From: Foliimonas ilicis
Lineage (GTDB): Bacteria; Pseudomonadota; Alphaproteobacteria; Rhizobiales; Rhizobiaceae
Assembly: GCF_039939195.1 (NCBI RefSeq)
Contig: NZ_JBDUUH010000015.1
Coordinates: forward strand, 62,001-126,000
DNA length: 64,000 nt
Reading direction: 5' to 3'
Shown here piece after piece: positions 43,564 through 51,730 of this stretch. The position numbers and the translations under genes are program-made. Within the stretch, counting starts at the first letter, position 1; every line of letters starts with the position of its first letter. A model generated the notes under the pieces. The model worked only from the letters and a program-made list of their open reading frames with translations, was not told where the DNA came from and made no database searches.

Positions 43564-43982
43564 CCCTGGCCTCTCATAAGGTCTATCGTCATTGAAATGA
43601 GGTCGCGTGCTTGTTTCACGACCTGAAGATTGGCTTCGTAAGACCGGTTCGCCTCCGTCATATCCGCCATCTCGATGATGACGTTGACGTTCGGCATCTT
43701 GACGAAGCCTGCTTCGTCGGCGGCCTCATGTCCCGGCAGGAATTCCAGCGGAAACGCCTTCTGGTCGCGGCTGATCGAGGTGACTTCGACCAGCGAACTG
43801 CCGCTGGCGCGGTCGAGTTCGGCAGCAAAAGTAATCGTCTTGCGCTGATAAGGCTCGGCGCCCGGCGTATTGCCTGTGGACTGCGCGTTTGCGAGGTTTT
43901 CCGAAACGATGCGCAGTCTTTCGGACTGTGCGCCGAGGCCGTACGAGGCGACTTTGAGTGCGGATGTCAGTGCGTCGACCAT
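43560..43982 (-). CDS. flgC: Proximal rod protein FlgC
   Basis: The 140-residue rod subunit has N-terminal LKVASYGLGAQSERLRIVSENLANAQSTG (8-36), FlgC-type PYQRKTITF, and C-terminal NVNVIIEMADMTEANRSYEANLQVVKQARDLISMTIDLMRG. It follows flgB by 2 bases. Confidence 0.95.
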   Translation of the reverse strand: MVDALTSALKVASYGLGAQSERLRIVSENLANAQSTGNTPGAEPYQRKTITFAAELDRASGSSLVEVTSISRDQKAFPLEFLPGHEAADEAGFVKMPNVNVIIEMADMTEANRSYEANLQVVKQARDLISMTIDLMRGQG

Positions 43983-43984
43983 AG

Positions 43985-44365
43985 TCAGCCCTTCACGCTC
44001 AGCATCATCATGCGGTGAAACGCCTTGACGATTGCGGTGTTCAATTCGAACGAGCGGCGGATTTCGCCGCCCTTCATCAGTTCGTTTTCGAGAACGACCG
44101 TGTTTTCGGAAGGCAGTATCGACTTTTTCGGATTTTCATTGCGAACGGCAAAGCCCGCATCGGTCACACCGGAACCGAAATGCCCGACTTGCGTCGCTTT
44201 CAGCGCGACGCGCGTATTGTCGAGCACTTGCTGAAAAGGTTCGACTTCGGCGGTGCCGTAGCCGGGTGTGTTCACATTGGCAATATTGCCCGCAACAGCG
44301 GTCTGGCGGACGGAAAGCCACCGTGCTTGCTGGGACGCGAGATCGAAAAGATTGACAGGCTGCAT
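43985..44365 (-). CDS. flgB: Proximal rod protein FlgB
   Basis: The 126-residue rod subunit has LASQQARWLSVRQTAVAGNIANVNTPGYGTAEVEPF (8-43), the rod-protein motif with NTPGY, and C-terminal ELNTAIVKAFHRMMMLSVKG. It leads the operon flgB-flgC-fliE-flgG-flgA-flgI-motE-flgH-fliL-fliP. Confidence 0.95.
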   Translation of the reverse strand: MQPVNLFDLASQQARWLSVRQTAVAGNIANVNTPGYGTAEVEPFQQVLDNTRVALKATQVGHFGSGVTDAGFAVRNENPKKSILPSENTVVLENELMKGGEIRRSFELNTAIVKAFHRMMMLSVKG

Positions 44366-44404
44366 AGAAATCTCCGGCAGATTTCTAAAGTGTAAACAGC
44401 CAGT

Positions 44405-44413
44405 CTTGCGTGG
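44405..44413 (-). promoter_or_regulatory. Putative FtcR box upstream of flgB
   Basis: Minus-strand CCACGCAAG, 40 bases before the flgB start, with TTTACA 9 bases further on. A second CAAG-containing palindrome, GGCCTTGCGCAGGCC on the plus strand, lies at 44413-44427. Confidence 0.5.
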
Positions 44414-44441
44414 GCCTTGCGCAGGCCTCCAGCCTGGAGGC

Positions 44442-45077
44442 TTATTCGCTCATCTCGATGATCTTGTCGGAGTTGGTGACGATGACCCAATGGCCGCTGC
44501 GCAGCTCGATGCGGGAAACCCTGCTGTTGTCGGGAAGGGTCGAGCCGCGCCGCACCATCCAGAGCCCGGAGGAATCCTCGATCATCGCGCGGCCGTTCGC
44601 GACATGAACCAGACGGAAATCGCTCAAGATTTCCGATGGAAACGGCTGTTTCGTCGCCTCTATGTCCGCTTTCTCATGACGATTGAGTGGCAAGGTTCCC
44701 GTCGCAAACAAATCCAGATTTTCGATCGGATATTCCTTATCCGTGTCGGCCATCGGCGGCGTAATCCTGGATGCGGATGACGATGAAACCGATGGTGTGC
44801 TCTCGATGCCCGCTCCGTCGAATTTCATGGCGCGAACGCCGAATTTTTCCTGGTTGAAAAAGATGTACCAGGGAAACAGCGCACAGGTCAGGCCAAGCGC
44901 GATGCCGAGCGCGGCGATGATGATGTCGTCACGCTGGATGCGGCTGACCGCTGGCTCCGCGTAGCGCTTTTCCGCTTTCTCGAAAAAGGCGACGAGTTGC
45001 GATTGCGCATCCGCCTCTTTCTTCTGTTCTTCGTCGAGCTGTCGACGAAGCATCTCTTCAATTTGCCGAAGTTGCAT
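44442..45077 (-). CDS. Conserved flagellar-cluster single-pass membrane protein, unknown
   Basis: The 211-residue protein has a charged coiled-coil start (about 1-45: IEEMLRRQLDEEQKKEADAQ), one membrane helix (about 51-72) and a periplasmic C-terminal beta-rich domain (FRLVHVANGRAMIEDSSGLWMVRRGSTLPDNSRVSRIELRSGHWVIVT). That end resembles the small beta domains of pilus and secretion alignment proteins (PilP/GspC type). It overlaps the fliI end by 20 bases and lies upstream of flgB. Its place is conserved in rhizobial clusters from memory; role unknown. Confidence 0.65.
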   Translation of the reverse strand: MQLRQIEEMLRRQLDEEQKKEADAQSQLVAFFEKAEKRYAEPAVSRIQRDDIIIAALGIALGLTCALFPWYIFFNQEKFGVRAMKFDGAGIESTPSVSSSSASRITPPMADTDKEYPIENLDLFATGTLPLNRHEKADIEATKQPFPSEILSDFRLVHVANGRAMIEDSSGLWMVRRGSTLPDNSRVSRIELRSGHWVIVTNSDKIIEMSE

Positions 45078-46449
45078 TCACCGGCTCCTTGGCTCTGAGA
45101 TGTCGTGCCAGATCTGCAAACGGGTCGGGGGAGGAGCGGTCTCCGGGGCCTTGCGTCAGCGCCTCGTAGATGACCGGAACCTGCCGGACGGCCAGATCGA
45201 GATCGGGGTCCGCGCCGCTTTGATAAGCACCGAGCAGTCGAATGTCGCGCGTGTCTTCGTAGCGCGAGATCATCGTCCGCAATTTCGAAACAAGAACGCG
45301 CTCTTCCGGGGTCCAGGCCTTGCCGGCAAGACGCGAGATCGAGGCGAGGGGGTTCACCGCCGGATAACGGCCCTGTTCGGCGATGCCGCGTTCCAGAACG
45401 ATATGCCCGTCGAGAATGCCGCGAACGGAATCGGCGACCGGATCATTGTGATCGTCGCCATCCACCAGCACGGAAATGATCCCGGTTATCGAGCCGCTGC
45501 TCCCCTCGACACCCGGTCCAGCGCGTTCCAGAAGTTTTGGCAGATCGGTGAAAACGGAGGCCGGATAACCGCGCGCGATGGGTGGCTCGCCGGTGCCGAT
45601 CGCCACTTCGCGCAATGCATGGGCAAAGCGCGTGATCGAATCCAGAACCAGCAGAACCCGGTCGCCGCGGTCGCGGAAATATTCAGCGACGCGCATCGCC
45701 GTGTCGGGCGCGCGGCGGCGCATCATGGCGCTCTCGTCGCTGGTCGCGACGACTGCGACCGTCTTCGCCATGCTTTCCTTGCCGATCGTGTCTTCAAGGA
45801 ATTCGCGCACTTCGCGGCCGCGTTCGCCGATCAGTGCGACGACCACCGTGTCGAAGGATGAAGCCGCCGCCAGCATGGCCAGAAGCGTCGATTTGCCGAC
45901 GCCGGAGCCTGCGAAAATGCCGAGACGCTGGCCGAAACAGATCGGTGTGAAAATGTCGATGACGCGTACGCCGGTGGAGAAGGATGTCTCGACGCGTTGC
46001 CGTGAAAGAGCGGACGGCGTCACCGATTGCGCGGCGAGCGGATCGCTCGAACCGATTGGCGTTCCGCCGTCGATGGGTCGCGCAAGCGCATCGATGGCGC
46101 GGCCCTTCCACGAATGGTGAGGCGAAATCGCCAGCGGCCCGCGATCAAACACCAAATCACCGACGCCCGTATCTGCGGTGCGTTCGAAAGGTGCGACGAT
46201 CACTTCCTTCTCGCCGATCTGGATTATTTCGCCGCGATGCGTTCCCTTCTGGCCGCGATGTTCGACGACGTCGCCCAGCCGTGCCACGTCCGTCAGCCCG
46301 TTCACGCAGTAATGCGTGGCGGAGACTTCCGTTATGCGGCCGCCATGCTTGACCAGCATCCGATCATCGGTGAACGGCTGATACAGCCGTTCCAGCATCG
46401 ACACATGGTTGACGGCGGTATTCGAGGGGACGCGCGCAGGGAGCCCCAT
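45058..46449 (-). CDS. fliI: Flagellum-specific ATPase FliI
   Basis: The 463-residue F1-beta-like ATPase of the export apparatus has Walker A AGSGVGKST (180-188), the conserved GERGREVREFLED stretch, Walker B RVLLVLDSITRFAHALRE, and the C-terminal PSLASISRLAGKAWT-like region (here NPLASISRLAGKAWT). ATG 46449 abuts the flgF stop; a later in-frame Met at MLERLYQPF is an alternative. Confidence 0.96.
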   Translation of the reverse strand: MGLPARVPSNTAVNHVSMLERLYQPFTDDRMLVKHGGRITEVSATHYCVNGLTDVARLGDVVEHRGQKGTHRGEIIQIGEKEVIVAPFERTADTGVGDLVFDRGPLAISPHHSWKGRAIDALARPIDGGTPIGSSDPLAAQSVTPSALSRQRVETSFSTGVRVIDIFTPICFGQRLGIFAGSGVGKSTLLAMLAAASSFDTVVVALIGERGREVREFLEDTIGKESMAKTVAVVATSDESAMMRRRAPDTAMRVAEYFRDRGDRVLLVLDSITRFAHALREVAIGTGEPPIARGYPASVFTDLPKLLERAGPGVEGSSGSITGIISVLVDGDDHNDPVADSVRGILDGHIVLERGIAEQGRYPAVNPLASISRLAGKAWTPEERVLVSKLRTMISRYEDTRDIRLLGAYQSGADPDLDLAVRQVPVIYEALTQGPGDRSSPDPFADLARHLRAKEPVNATSAN

Positions 46450-47172
46450 TTATTTCGGACCAAGCGTCTTTATGGCTTCGCCGAAAGTCTGCTCCGAACT
46501 GCGGATCATGGCAGCGGTGTTTTCGAATGCGCGCTGCACCATGATCAGCCGGGTCATTTCGAGAACCGGGTTGACGTTCGATTCCTCGACGTAACCCTGC
46601 ACGATACCTGCATCTATCCGGTCGACGACGGGTTCGGGGGCACCCGTCGGCACGATGCCGGAATTGCCGAAGCGTGTAAAATTCGGGCCTGGGTTGAATT
46701 CGAACAGGCCGAGTGCGCCGACCAATTGCCCGTTTTGCCTGAGCGAGCCGTCCGCACCTGCTTCTGGCGGGCCATTGTTCGGGTCGAGCTGCATCGGTGC
46801 GCCGCCGGCATCCATAACCGGATAGCCTTCGAGCGTGACGATTTCGCCGGTATCGCGCATGGTGAAGCGGCCATCGCGCGTCATCACAGGGCCTGCGGGC
46901 GTTTCGATGCCGAACCAGGCGTCGCCGCGCACCGCGAAATCGAACGGATTTCCGGTCTGCTTGAGCGCGCCGCTCTGCGTGGACATATAGGTGTCGCCGG
47001 TGGACGTGAAGGAGATGGATTTCTGGCCGAGGCCGGACACCACATCCTCGAACTTCACGCCGGTTGCGCGGAAGCCGACCGTGTTGGAGTTGGCGACATT
47101 GTCCGCGATCGTGTTGAGCCTTCGCTCAAGCGCGATCTGCGACGAAAGCGCGACGTATAATCCATCCTGCAT
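46450..47172 (-). CDS. flgF: Proximal rod protein FlgF
   Basis: The 240-residue rod subunit starts at ATG 47172 with MQDGLYVALSSQIALERRLNTIADNVANSNTVGFR, the FlgF pattern (NTVGFR in place of NTTGYK). The C-terminus has GYVEESNVNPVLEMTRLIMVQRAFENTAAMIRSSEQTF. The longer upstream extension overlaps the DUF1217 gene and is rejected. Confidence 0.93.
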   Translation of the reverse strand: MQDGLYVALSSQIALERRLNTIADNVANSNTVGFRATGVKFEDVVSGLGQKSISFTSTGDTYMSTQSGALKQTGNPFDFAVRGDAWFGIETPAGPVMTRDGRFTMRDTGEIVTLEGYPVMDAGGAPMQLDPNNGPPEAGADGSLRQNGQLVGALGLFEFNPGPNFTRFGNSGIVPTGAPEPVVDRIDAGIVQGYVEESNVNPVLEMTRLIMVQRAFENTAAMIRSSEQTFGEAIKTLGPK

Positions 47173-47180
47173 CGTATTCC

Positions 47181-48296
47181 TCAGCGTCTCATTTTCTGGA
47201 GGGCCATCATGAGATTCGTGGAAATGCCCAATTCCACCGGCTGGCTGAACAGCACGCTCAAGGATGTCTGTGCGGTCGAGCTGGGATTGTCGATTTCCCA
47301 AAGGCTCGTGAAGCGGGTCAGGAACTTGCCCAGCGCCTGCGGGTCCGAAAAATCCTCGATTTTCAGCCGGCTCTCAAAAAGTTGTACCTGCTTGTCGATA
47401 TCGGCACTGGCAAAGGAGGCCGGAAGACCAAGTGCGGTGCGCACGACCTTCGCCAAGGCCGGGTCCGCCAGCACTTCATAGAATGATTTGATGTTCGGCG
47501 CCTTGCGCTGGAAATAGAGCGCCAGCCGCACACCTTCATTCTGCGCGCCGGCGTCTTCTTCAAGCGTCTGACGCATGAATTTGTCGATGGCAGGCCGCTG
47601 GGCGAGGCTGAAGGTGGTCGTCGCTTCGCCATGCTCTTCGAAATTGAAGGCAGAGGCCAATGCTGCGAAGCGCTTATCTTCATTTTTGTTGGCGAGACTG
47701 TCCGGGTCGCGGATGCCTTCTTCCAGCACCTTGCCGATAAATTCTTTCGATACTTCGGCGGTGCCGATCGCAAAGGCGGTCAGAACGTATTTATAAAGCC
47801 GCTCGTCAGCCAGAAGATCGTCTATCGATTTCACATCGCTGATATTGGCTTTGTAATAATCCGTCTCGGCTTTCACGATCGCAGGATCGACGCCGTCAAT
47901 CGCCGTCTGTACGGCGAAATTGGTCACGGTCAGATGCTGTGCCTTGTTGTAGACGGTTGCGTTTGCACCGTGGGCTTCGAAATTGAAGCTTTTCACAAAA
48001 TCGGCGTAGCGCTTGTCGGTCAGCTTGTTGGCAAAGCTCTCCGGGTCGGAAATACCTTCCTTCATAGCCTTGACCATGAACGCCTTGGCGTAGGCCATGT
48101 CTTCGAGGCCATGGGCTTTCATCGCATATTTGAAGAGCCGGTCGTTTTTGACGAACTCTTCTATCGACGTAACCTTGGTGATGTTTTCCTGATAATATTT
48201 GGTCTCGCGGTCGACCAGCGGCTGCTTCTCGACACGATTGAGTGAGCGCGAAAGGTCTCTCGCGATAAGCTGGTAGCTCGTATATGTATTGATCAC
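47181..48296 (-). CDS. DUF1217 flagellar-associated protein
   Basis: The 371-residue protein is built from internal repeats of about 110 residues. Each has a block such as NDRLFKYAMKAHGLEDMAYAKAFMVKAMKEGISDPESFANKL followed by DKRYADFVKSFNFEAHG; the second repeat reads DERLYKYVLTAFAIGTAEV and DKRFAALASAFNFEEHG. DUF1217 genes accompany alphaproteobacterial flagellar clusters but have no known role. It heads the transcription unit leading flgF-fliI and has a clear putative FtcR box. Confidence 0.85.
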   Translation of the reverse strand: MINTYTSYQLIARDLSRSLNRVEKQPLVDRETKYYQENITKVTSIEEFVKNDRLFKYAMKAHGLEDMAYAKAFMVKAMKEGISDPESFANKLTDKRYADFVKSFNFEAHGANATVYNKAQHLTVTNFAVQTAIDGVDPAIVKAETDYYKANISDVKSIDDLLADERLYKYVLTAFAIGTAEVSKEFIGKVLEEGIRDPDSLANKNEDKRFAALASAFNFEEHGEATTTFSLAQRPAIDKFMRQTLEEDAGAQNEGVRLALYFQRKAPNIKSFYEVLADPALAKVVRTALGLPASFASADIDKQVQLFESRLKIEDFSDPQALGKFLTRFTSLWEIDNPSSTAQTSLSVLFSQPVELGISTNLMMALQKMRR

Positions 48297-48345
48297 GGAT
48301 AAGCCCCCCGACCCACGTTATCGACGGGAAGCTAGTGCGGCTTAC

Positions 48346-48354
48346 TTGCGCGAG
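48346..48354 (-). promoter_or_regulatory. Putative FtcR box upstream of the DUF1217 gene
   Basis: Minus-strand TCGCGCAAG, 50 bases before the start codon. The surround CAGCCTCGCGCAAGTAAGC (48341-48359) is nearly the same as at flgE. A CACTAG patch follows 7 bases further on. Confidence 0.6.
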
Positions 48355-48386
48355 GCTGTTCGTTTCGTTCAGCCGCGATTCAAGCC

Positions 48387-48395
48387 TCACACAAG
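48387..48395 (+). promoter_or_regulatory. Putative FtcR box upstream of motA
   Basis: Plus-strand TCACACAAG ends 48 bases before GTG 48443, with GTTAAAG 8 bases further on. It lies in the same divergent region as the minus-strand copy at 48346, 32 bases apart. Confidence 0.55.
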
Positions 48396-48442
48396 GCACG
48401 CCCGTTAAAGCTTGCGGCAAGACCGTTCAAGAAGGGTTTGTC

Positions 48443-49318
48443 GTGGGCATTTTAATTGGACTTGTGGTGACGCTGGGCTGCGTTTTGGGCGGCTTCATGG
48501 CTATGGGCGGTCACATCGGCGTCCTGTGGCAGCCTTGGGAAGTCGTCATCATCTGCGGTGCTGCCTTGGGTTCCTTCCTTGTCGCAAACCCGATGAAGGT
48601 GGTGAAGGACACCGCCAAGGCCTTTGTCGAGGCGGTGCAGCAGAAGGTTCCGAAAGAGCGTGAATATCTCGAAACGCTCGGTGTCCTCCATAGTCTTATG
48701 CGCGAATTGCGCACCAAGCCGCGCAACGAGGTCGAGCAGCATATCGACAATCCTGATGAATCGACGATCTTCCTGGCATTTCCGACTGTTCGCAAAAACC
48801 ACGATCTGACACATTTCATCTGCGACTATTGCCGCATCATCATCATCGGAAACGCCCGTCCGCATGAGATCGAAGCGTTGATGGACGAGGAAATCCAGAC
48901 GATCCGCTCCGATAAACTCAAGCCCTATCACGCAATGAGTGCAATGGGCGACGGCTTCCCGGCAATCGGTATCGTTGCCGCCGTTCTGGGCGTGGTGAAG
49001 GCTATGGGCGCGCTTGACCAGTCGCCCGAAATTCTCGGCGGCCTCATTGGCGCGGCTCTCGTTGGCACGTTCCTTGGTATCTTCATGTCCTATTGCGTGG
49101 TCGGCCCGATCGCCACGAAGATCAAGGTCGTGCGCGAGAAGAACAATCGCCTTTACGTCATCGTCAAACAGACGCTTCTTGCCTACATGAACGGTTCGCT
49201 GCCGCAGGTTGCCATCGAGTTCGGTCGCAAGACGATTTCGGCCTATGACCGTCCTTCCATCGATGCTGTCGAGCAAAGCACGCTGAATGCTGGCGCGCTC
49301 GAAAAGAAGGCGGCATGA
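48443..49318 (+). CDS. motA: Flagellar motor stator protein MotA
   Basis: The 291-residue stator subunit has four membrane helices (about 1-22, 30-50, 170-190, 200-222). FPAIGIVAAVLGVVKAMGAL and the cytoplasmic loop between helices two and three (PRNEVEQHIDNPDESTIF) match MotA. GTG 48443, preceded by AGAAGGG, gives normal length; an in-frame ATG at 48335 would extend through the promoter region. It leads the plus-strand operon motA-fliM-fliN-fliG-flhB-52810 gene. Confidence 0.95.
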   Translation: MGILIGLVVTLGCVLGGFMAMGGHIGVLWQPWEVVIICGAALGSFLVANPMKVVKDTAKAFVEAVQQKVPKEREYLETLGVLHSLMRELRTKPRNEVEQHIDNPDESTIFLAFPTVRKNHDLTHFICDYCRIIIIGNARPHEIEALMDEEIQTIRSDKLKPYHAMSAMGDGFPAIGIVAAVLGVVKAMGALDQSPEILGGLIGAALVGTFLGIFMSYCVVGPIATKIKVVREKNNRLYVIVKQTLLAYMNGSLPQVAIEFGRKTISAYDRPSIDAVEQSTLNAGALEKKAA

Positions 49319-49348
49319 GCGTGAATTCTTATCAGGCAGTTTCCGTCG

Positions 49349-50311
49349 ATGGCTGAAATGACCAACTCCACGGAAATGCGCGCGTCCATACTGGAGCGCC
49401 TCGTTGGTGATACGGGCGAGCCGAACCATGTGATCGGTGCCGCCCGCTCGATGATCGAGCGGGTCTTGCCCGAGGTTCTGAAATCCATCGAGGACAATCT
49501 TGCCGCACCTGTCACCATCGAGATCAAATCGGTCGAGATCGCGCGGCTGACGGAAGCGCGCTCCACCAAGGACAGCGACGCCGTCTCGATCGTCTCGTCG
49601 CCGGTTTCGCCCGATGCACTGATAATTTCGGCCGATGCCGAAGCAGTTGCCGTTCTGGTCAGCACGCTTTTCGGCGCAGATCCCGATCTGCCGATCGCGC
49701 CGATCGAACGCGCTCTTTCGCCAACCGAGGTCGAGGTTGCAACGCTCGCATTCCAGCAGATCGCCAGCGTGATCAGCGGCTCGGAAGCCGCCGCCTTCGC
49801 GCTCAATCTTCCGGTGCCGACTGCCAAGGGCGGCGCAGAATTCCGCAAGCAGGTCCTGCGCGACGGCCCGGCCGTGCGCGTTGTCCTGTCGATTGCGATT
49901 CCCGCCGGTGCCGGCACGATCAGCCTGACGCTCCCGCAACGCGTTCTTCTCAAGCAAAGGCGCAGCACGGACCCGATCGTCAGCAAGGCTGCGGAACCGG
50001 CGACCGATTGGGGCGCACGGTTCAACGATGAAGTCATGCGCTCGAATGTCCGGCTGGAAGCGACGATGCTGCTCGGCCGCATGACGCTTGGCGAACTGTC
50101 CGAATTCGCGGAAGGTCAGATCATCGAATTGCATGAAGGCGCGCAGTCTGAAACCAAGCTTTCTGCAAGAGGCAAGCCGCTTTTCGTTTGCGAATTCGGC
50201 AAGCTCGGCCAAAACTACACTGTACGGCTCAGACATCATTTCGATGAGAGCCAGGATTTTATGGATGCGCTGCTTCCTGAGGATGCGACGCATCCCGTAG
50301 TGGCGTCCTGA
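49349..50311 (+). CDS. fliM: Flagellar motor switch protein FliM
   Basis: The 320-residue switch protein shares weak but recognisable CheC-like and C-terminal SpoA domains (about 225-310: EATMLLGRMTLGELSEFAEGQIIEL). An N-terminal EIDALL-type CheY-binding peptide is not obvious. ATG 49349 has a poor ribosome site; it follows motA by 30 bases. Order motA-fliM-fliN-fliG is the rhizobial arrangement. Confidence 0.85.
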   Translation: MAEMTNSTEMRASILERLVGDTGEPNHVIGAARSMIERVLPEVLKSIEDNLAAPVTIEIKSVEIARLTEARSTKDSDAVSIVSSPVSPDALIISADAEAVAVLVSTLFGADPDLPIAPIERALSPTEVEVATLAFQQIASVISGSEAAAFALNLPVPTAKGGAEFRKQVLRDGPAVRVVLSIAIPAGAGTISLTLPQRVLLKQRRSTDPIVSKAAEPATDWGARFNDEVMRSNVRLEATMLLGRMTLGELSEFAEGQIIELHEGAQSETKLSARGKPLFVCEFGKLGQNYTVRLRHHFDESQDFMDALLPEDATHPVVAS

Positions 50312-50323
50312 ACGGAGAGAGAA

Positions 50324-50713
50324 ATGAGCGACTCAGAACCTACAAAGGACGTCGATCTGCCCGAAGAACAGCTCGACCGGGCGATCGAAGAGCTGCGCGG
50401 CGTTTTGCATGAAGAGCAGAAGCGTTCCGACACAGTCGCGAAACCGGAAGGTTCCGCAAAGAACTCGGCCCTCATCATGGGCATACCCGTCGATGTGCAG
50501 ATCGTTCTTGGAACCGCTGAAATGCAGGTTTCCGACCTCATGGCGCTACAGAAAGGCTCGACCGTCGCGCTTGACCGCCGCATTGGAGAGCCGGTCGACG
50601 TGATGGTGAATGGCCGCCGCATTGCGCGTGGCGAAATCACGGTTCTCGAAAACGATCCGTCGCGCTTCGGCATCCGTCTCACCGAAATCATCACGGCGGC
50701 GAAGTCTGCATGA
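50324..50713 (+). CDS. fliN: Flagellar motor switch protein FliN
   Basis: The 129-residue protein has an acidic N-terminal helix (about 1-45) and a SpoA domain: IMGIPVDVQIVLGTAEMQVSDLMALQKGSTVALDRRIGEPVDVMVNGRRIARGEI (about 49-103), with the FliN landmark VNGRxxARGE. It overlaps fliG by 4 bases. Confidence 0.95.
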   Translation: MSDSEPTKDVDLPEEQLDRAIEELRGVLHEEQKRSDTVAKPEGSAKNSALIMGIPVDVQIVLGTAEMQVSDLMALQKGSTVALDRRIGEPVDVMVNGRRIARGEITVLENDPSRFGIRLTEIITAAKSA

Positions 50714-51717
50714 GTTCGCAGCTTGCCCATCTTACGCGCGCTCAAAAGGCGGCTGCCATACTGGTCGCCATGGGCAAGCCGTCCGCGAGCCGGCTCTTGA
50801 AGTTCTTCAAGCAGGAAGAACTGAAGGCGTTGATCGAGGCTGCACGCCTGTTGCGGACCATTCCGCAGAGCGATCTCGAAAAAATCGTTGCCGAATTCGA
50901 AGCCGAATTCACAGAAGGTGCCGGTCTGCTCGATTCCGCGGACAAGATGGACACGATCCTCAACGAAAACCTGACGCCCGAAGAGGTCAATCGCCTCATG
51001 GGCAGGGAGCAGGCGACGGAGCCGTCCGGCCCGCCCTCTATCTGGCCCGATGTCGATAAGCTCGATCCGGCACGCATTGGCGCGTTCATCGCTGCCGAGC
51101 ACCCGCAGATCGCCGCCGTCATTCTCTCAAAGCTTGCGCCGCAGGTTGGCGCGAATGTGCTTCTGACGCTCGAAAAGCCTGCGCGTGGTGAAATCATCAA
51201 GCGCATGATGAACATGTCGGCGATTCCCGAACCGGCGGTTCGCATTGTCGAAAACCAGCTTCGCGGACGCGTTCTGTCGGACAATTCCCAGAAGGACACG
51301 AGCGCCGGGCAAAGCCGCGTCGCGAGCCTGCTCAACGAGATGGACAAGTCAGTGCTCGATGAAGTGATGCAGGATCTCGAAGAGAGCGGCACCAATCTCG
51401 ATGCGATCCGCGCGCGCCTCTTCGCCTTCGAAGACATTATCGACCTGTCGCAGAAGGCGCGTGTCGCTCTGTTCGACGGGCTTTCGACGGAACTGGTCAC
51501 GCTGGCGCTGCGCAATTGCGAAATGAACTTGGCCGAAGCCATTCTCTCGTCCATCGGCGCGCGTTCGCGCCGCATGATCGAGGCAGAGCTTGGCGCCGGT
51601 TCCGAAAACGTCGCCAATGCCGACATCGTTCAGGCACGCAGGACCATTGCTTCGACCGCGATCCGCATGTCATCGGAAGGTGTTTTTGACTTGCCGTCGA
51701 CACAGAACGCTGCCTAG
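50710..51717 (+). CDS. fliG: Flagellar motor switch protein FliG
   Basis: The 335-residue rotor protein has three armadillo-like domains: the N-terminal FliF-binding part (AQKAAAILVAMGKPSASRLLKFF), the middle with HPQIAAVILSKLAPQVGANVLLTLE (EHPQ motif), and the C-terminal torque domain (FAFEDIIDLSQKARVALFDGLSTELVTLALRNCEMNLAEAILSSIGARSRRMIEAELG). It follows fliN by an ATGA overlap and precedes flhB by 13 bases. Confidence 0.95.
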   Translation: MSSQLAHLTRAQKAAAILVAMGKPSASRLLKFFKQEELKALIEAARLLRTIPQSDLEKIVAEFEAEFTEGAGLLDSADKMDTILNENLTPEEVNRLMGREQATEPSGPPSIWPDVDKLDPARIGAFIAAEHPQIAAVILSKLAPQVGANVLLTLEKPARGEIIKRMMNMSAIPEPAVRIVENQLRGRVLSDNSQKDTSAGQSRVASLLNEMDKSVLDEVMQDLEESGTNLDAIRARLFAFEDIIDLSQKARVALFDGLSTELVTLALRNCEMNLAEAILSSIGARSRRMIEAELGAGSENVANADIVQARRTIASTAIRMSSEGVFDLPSTQNAA

Positions 51718-51730
51718 GCTCTGACCCTGG

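Noticed and set aside
48452..50293. 613-residue minus-strand open frame
   Set aside because: Antisense to motA and fliM, which have clear family motifs; composition is Arg/Asp/His-rich and typical of a shadow frame.
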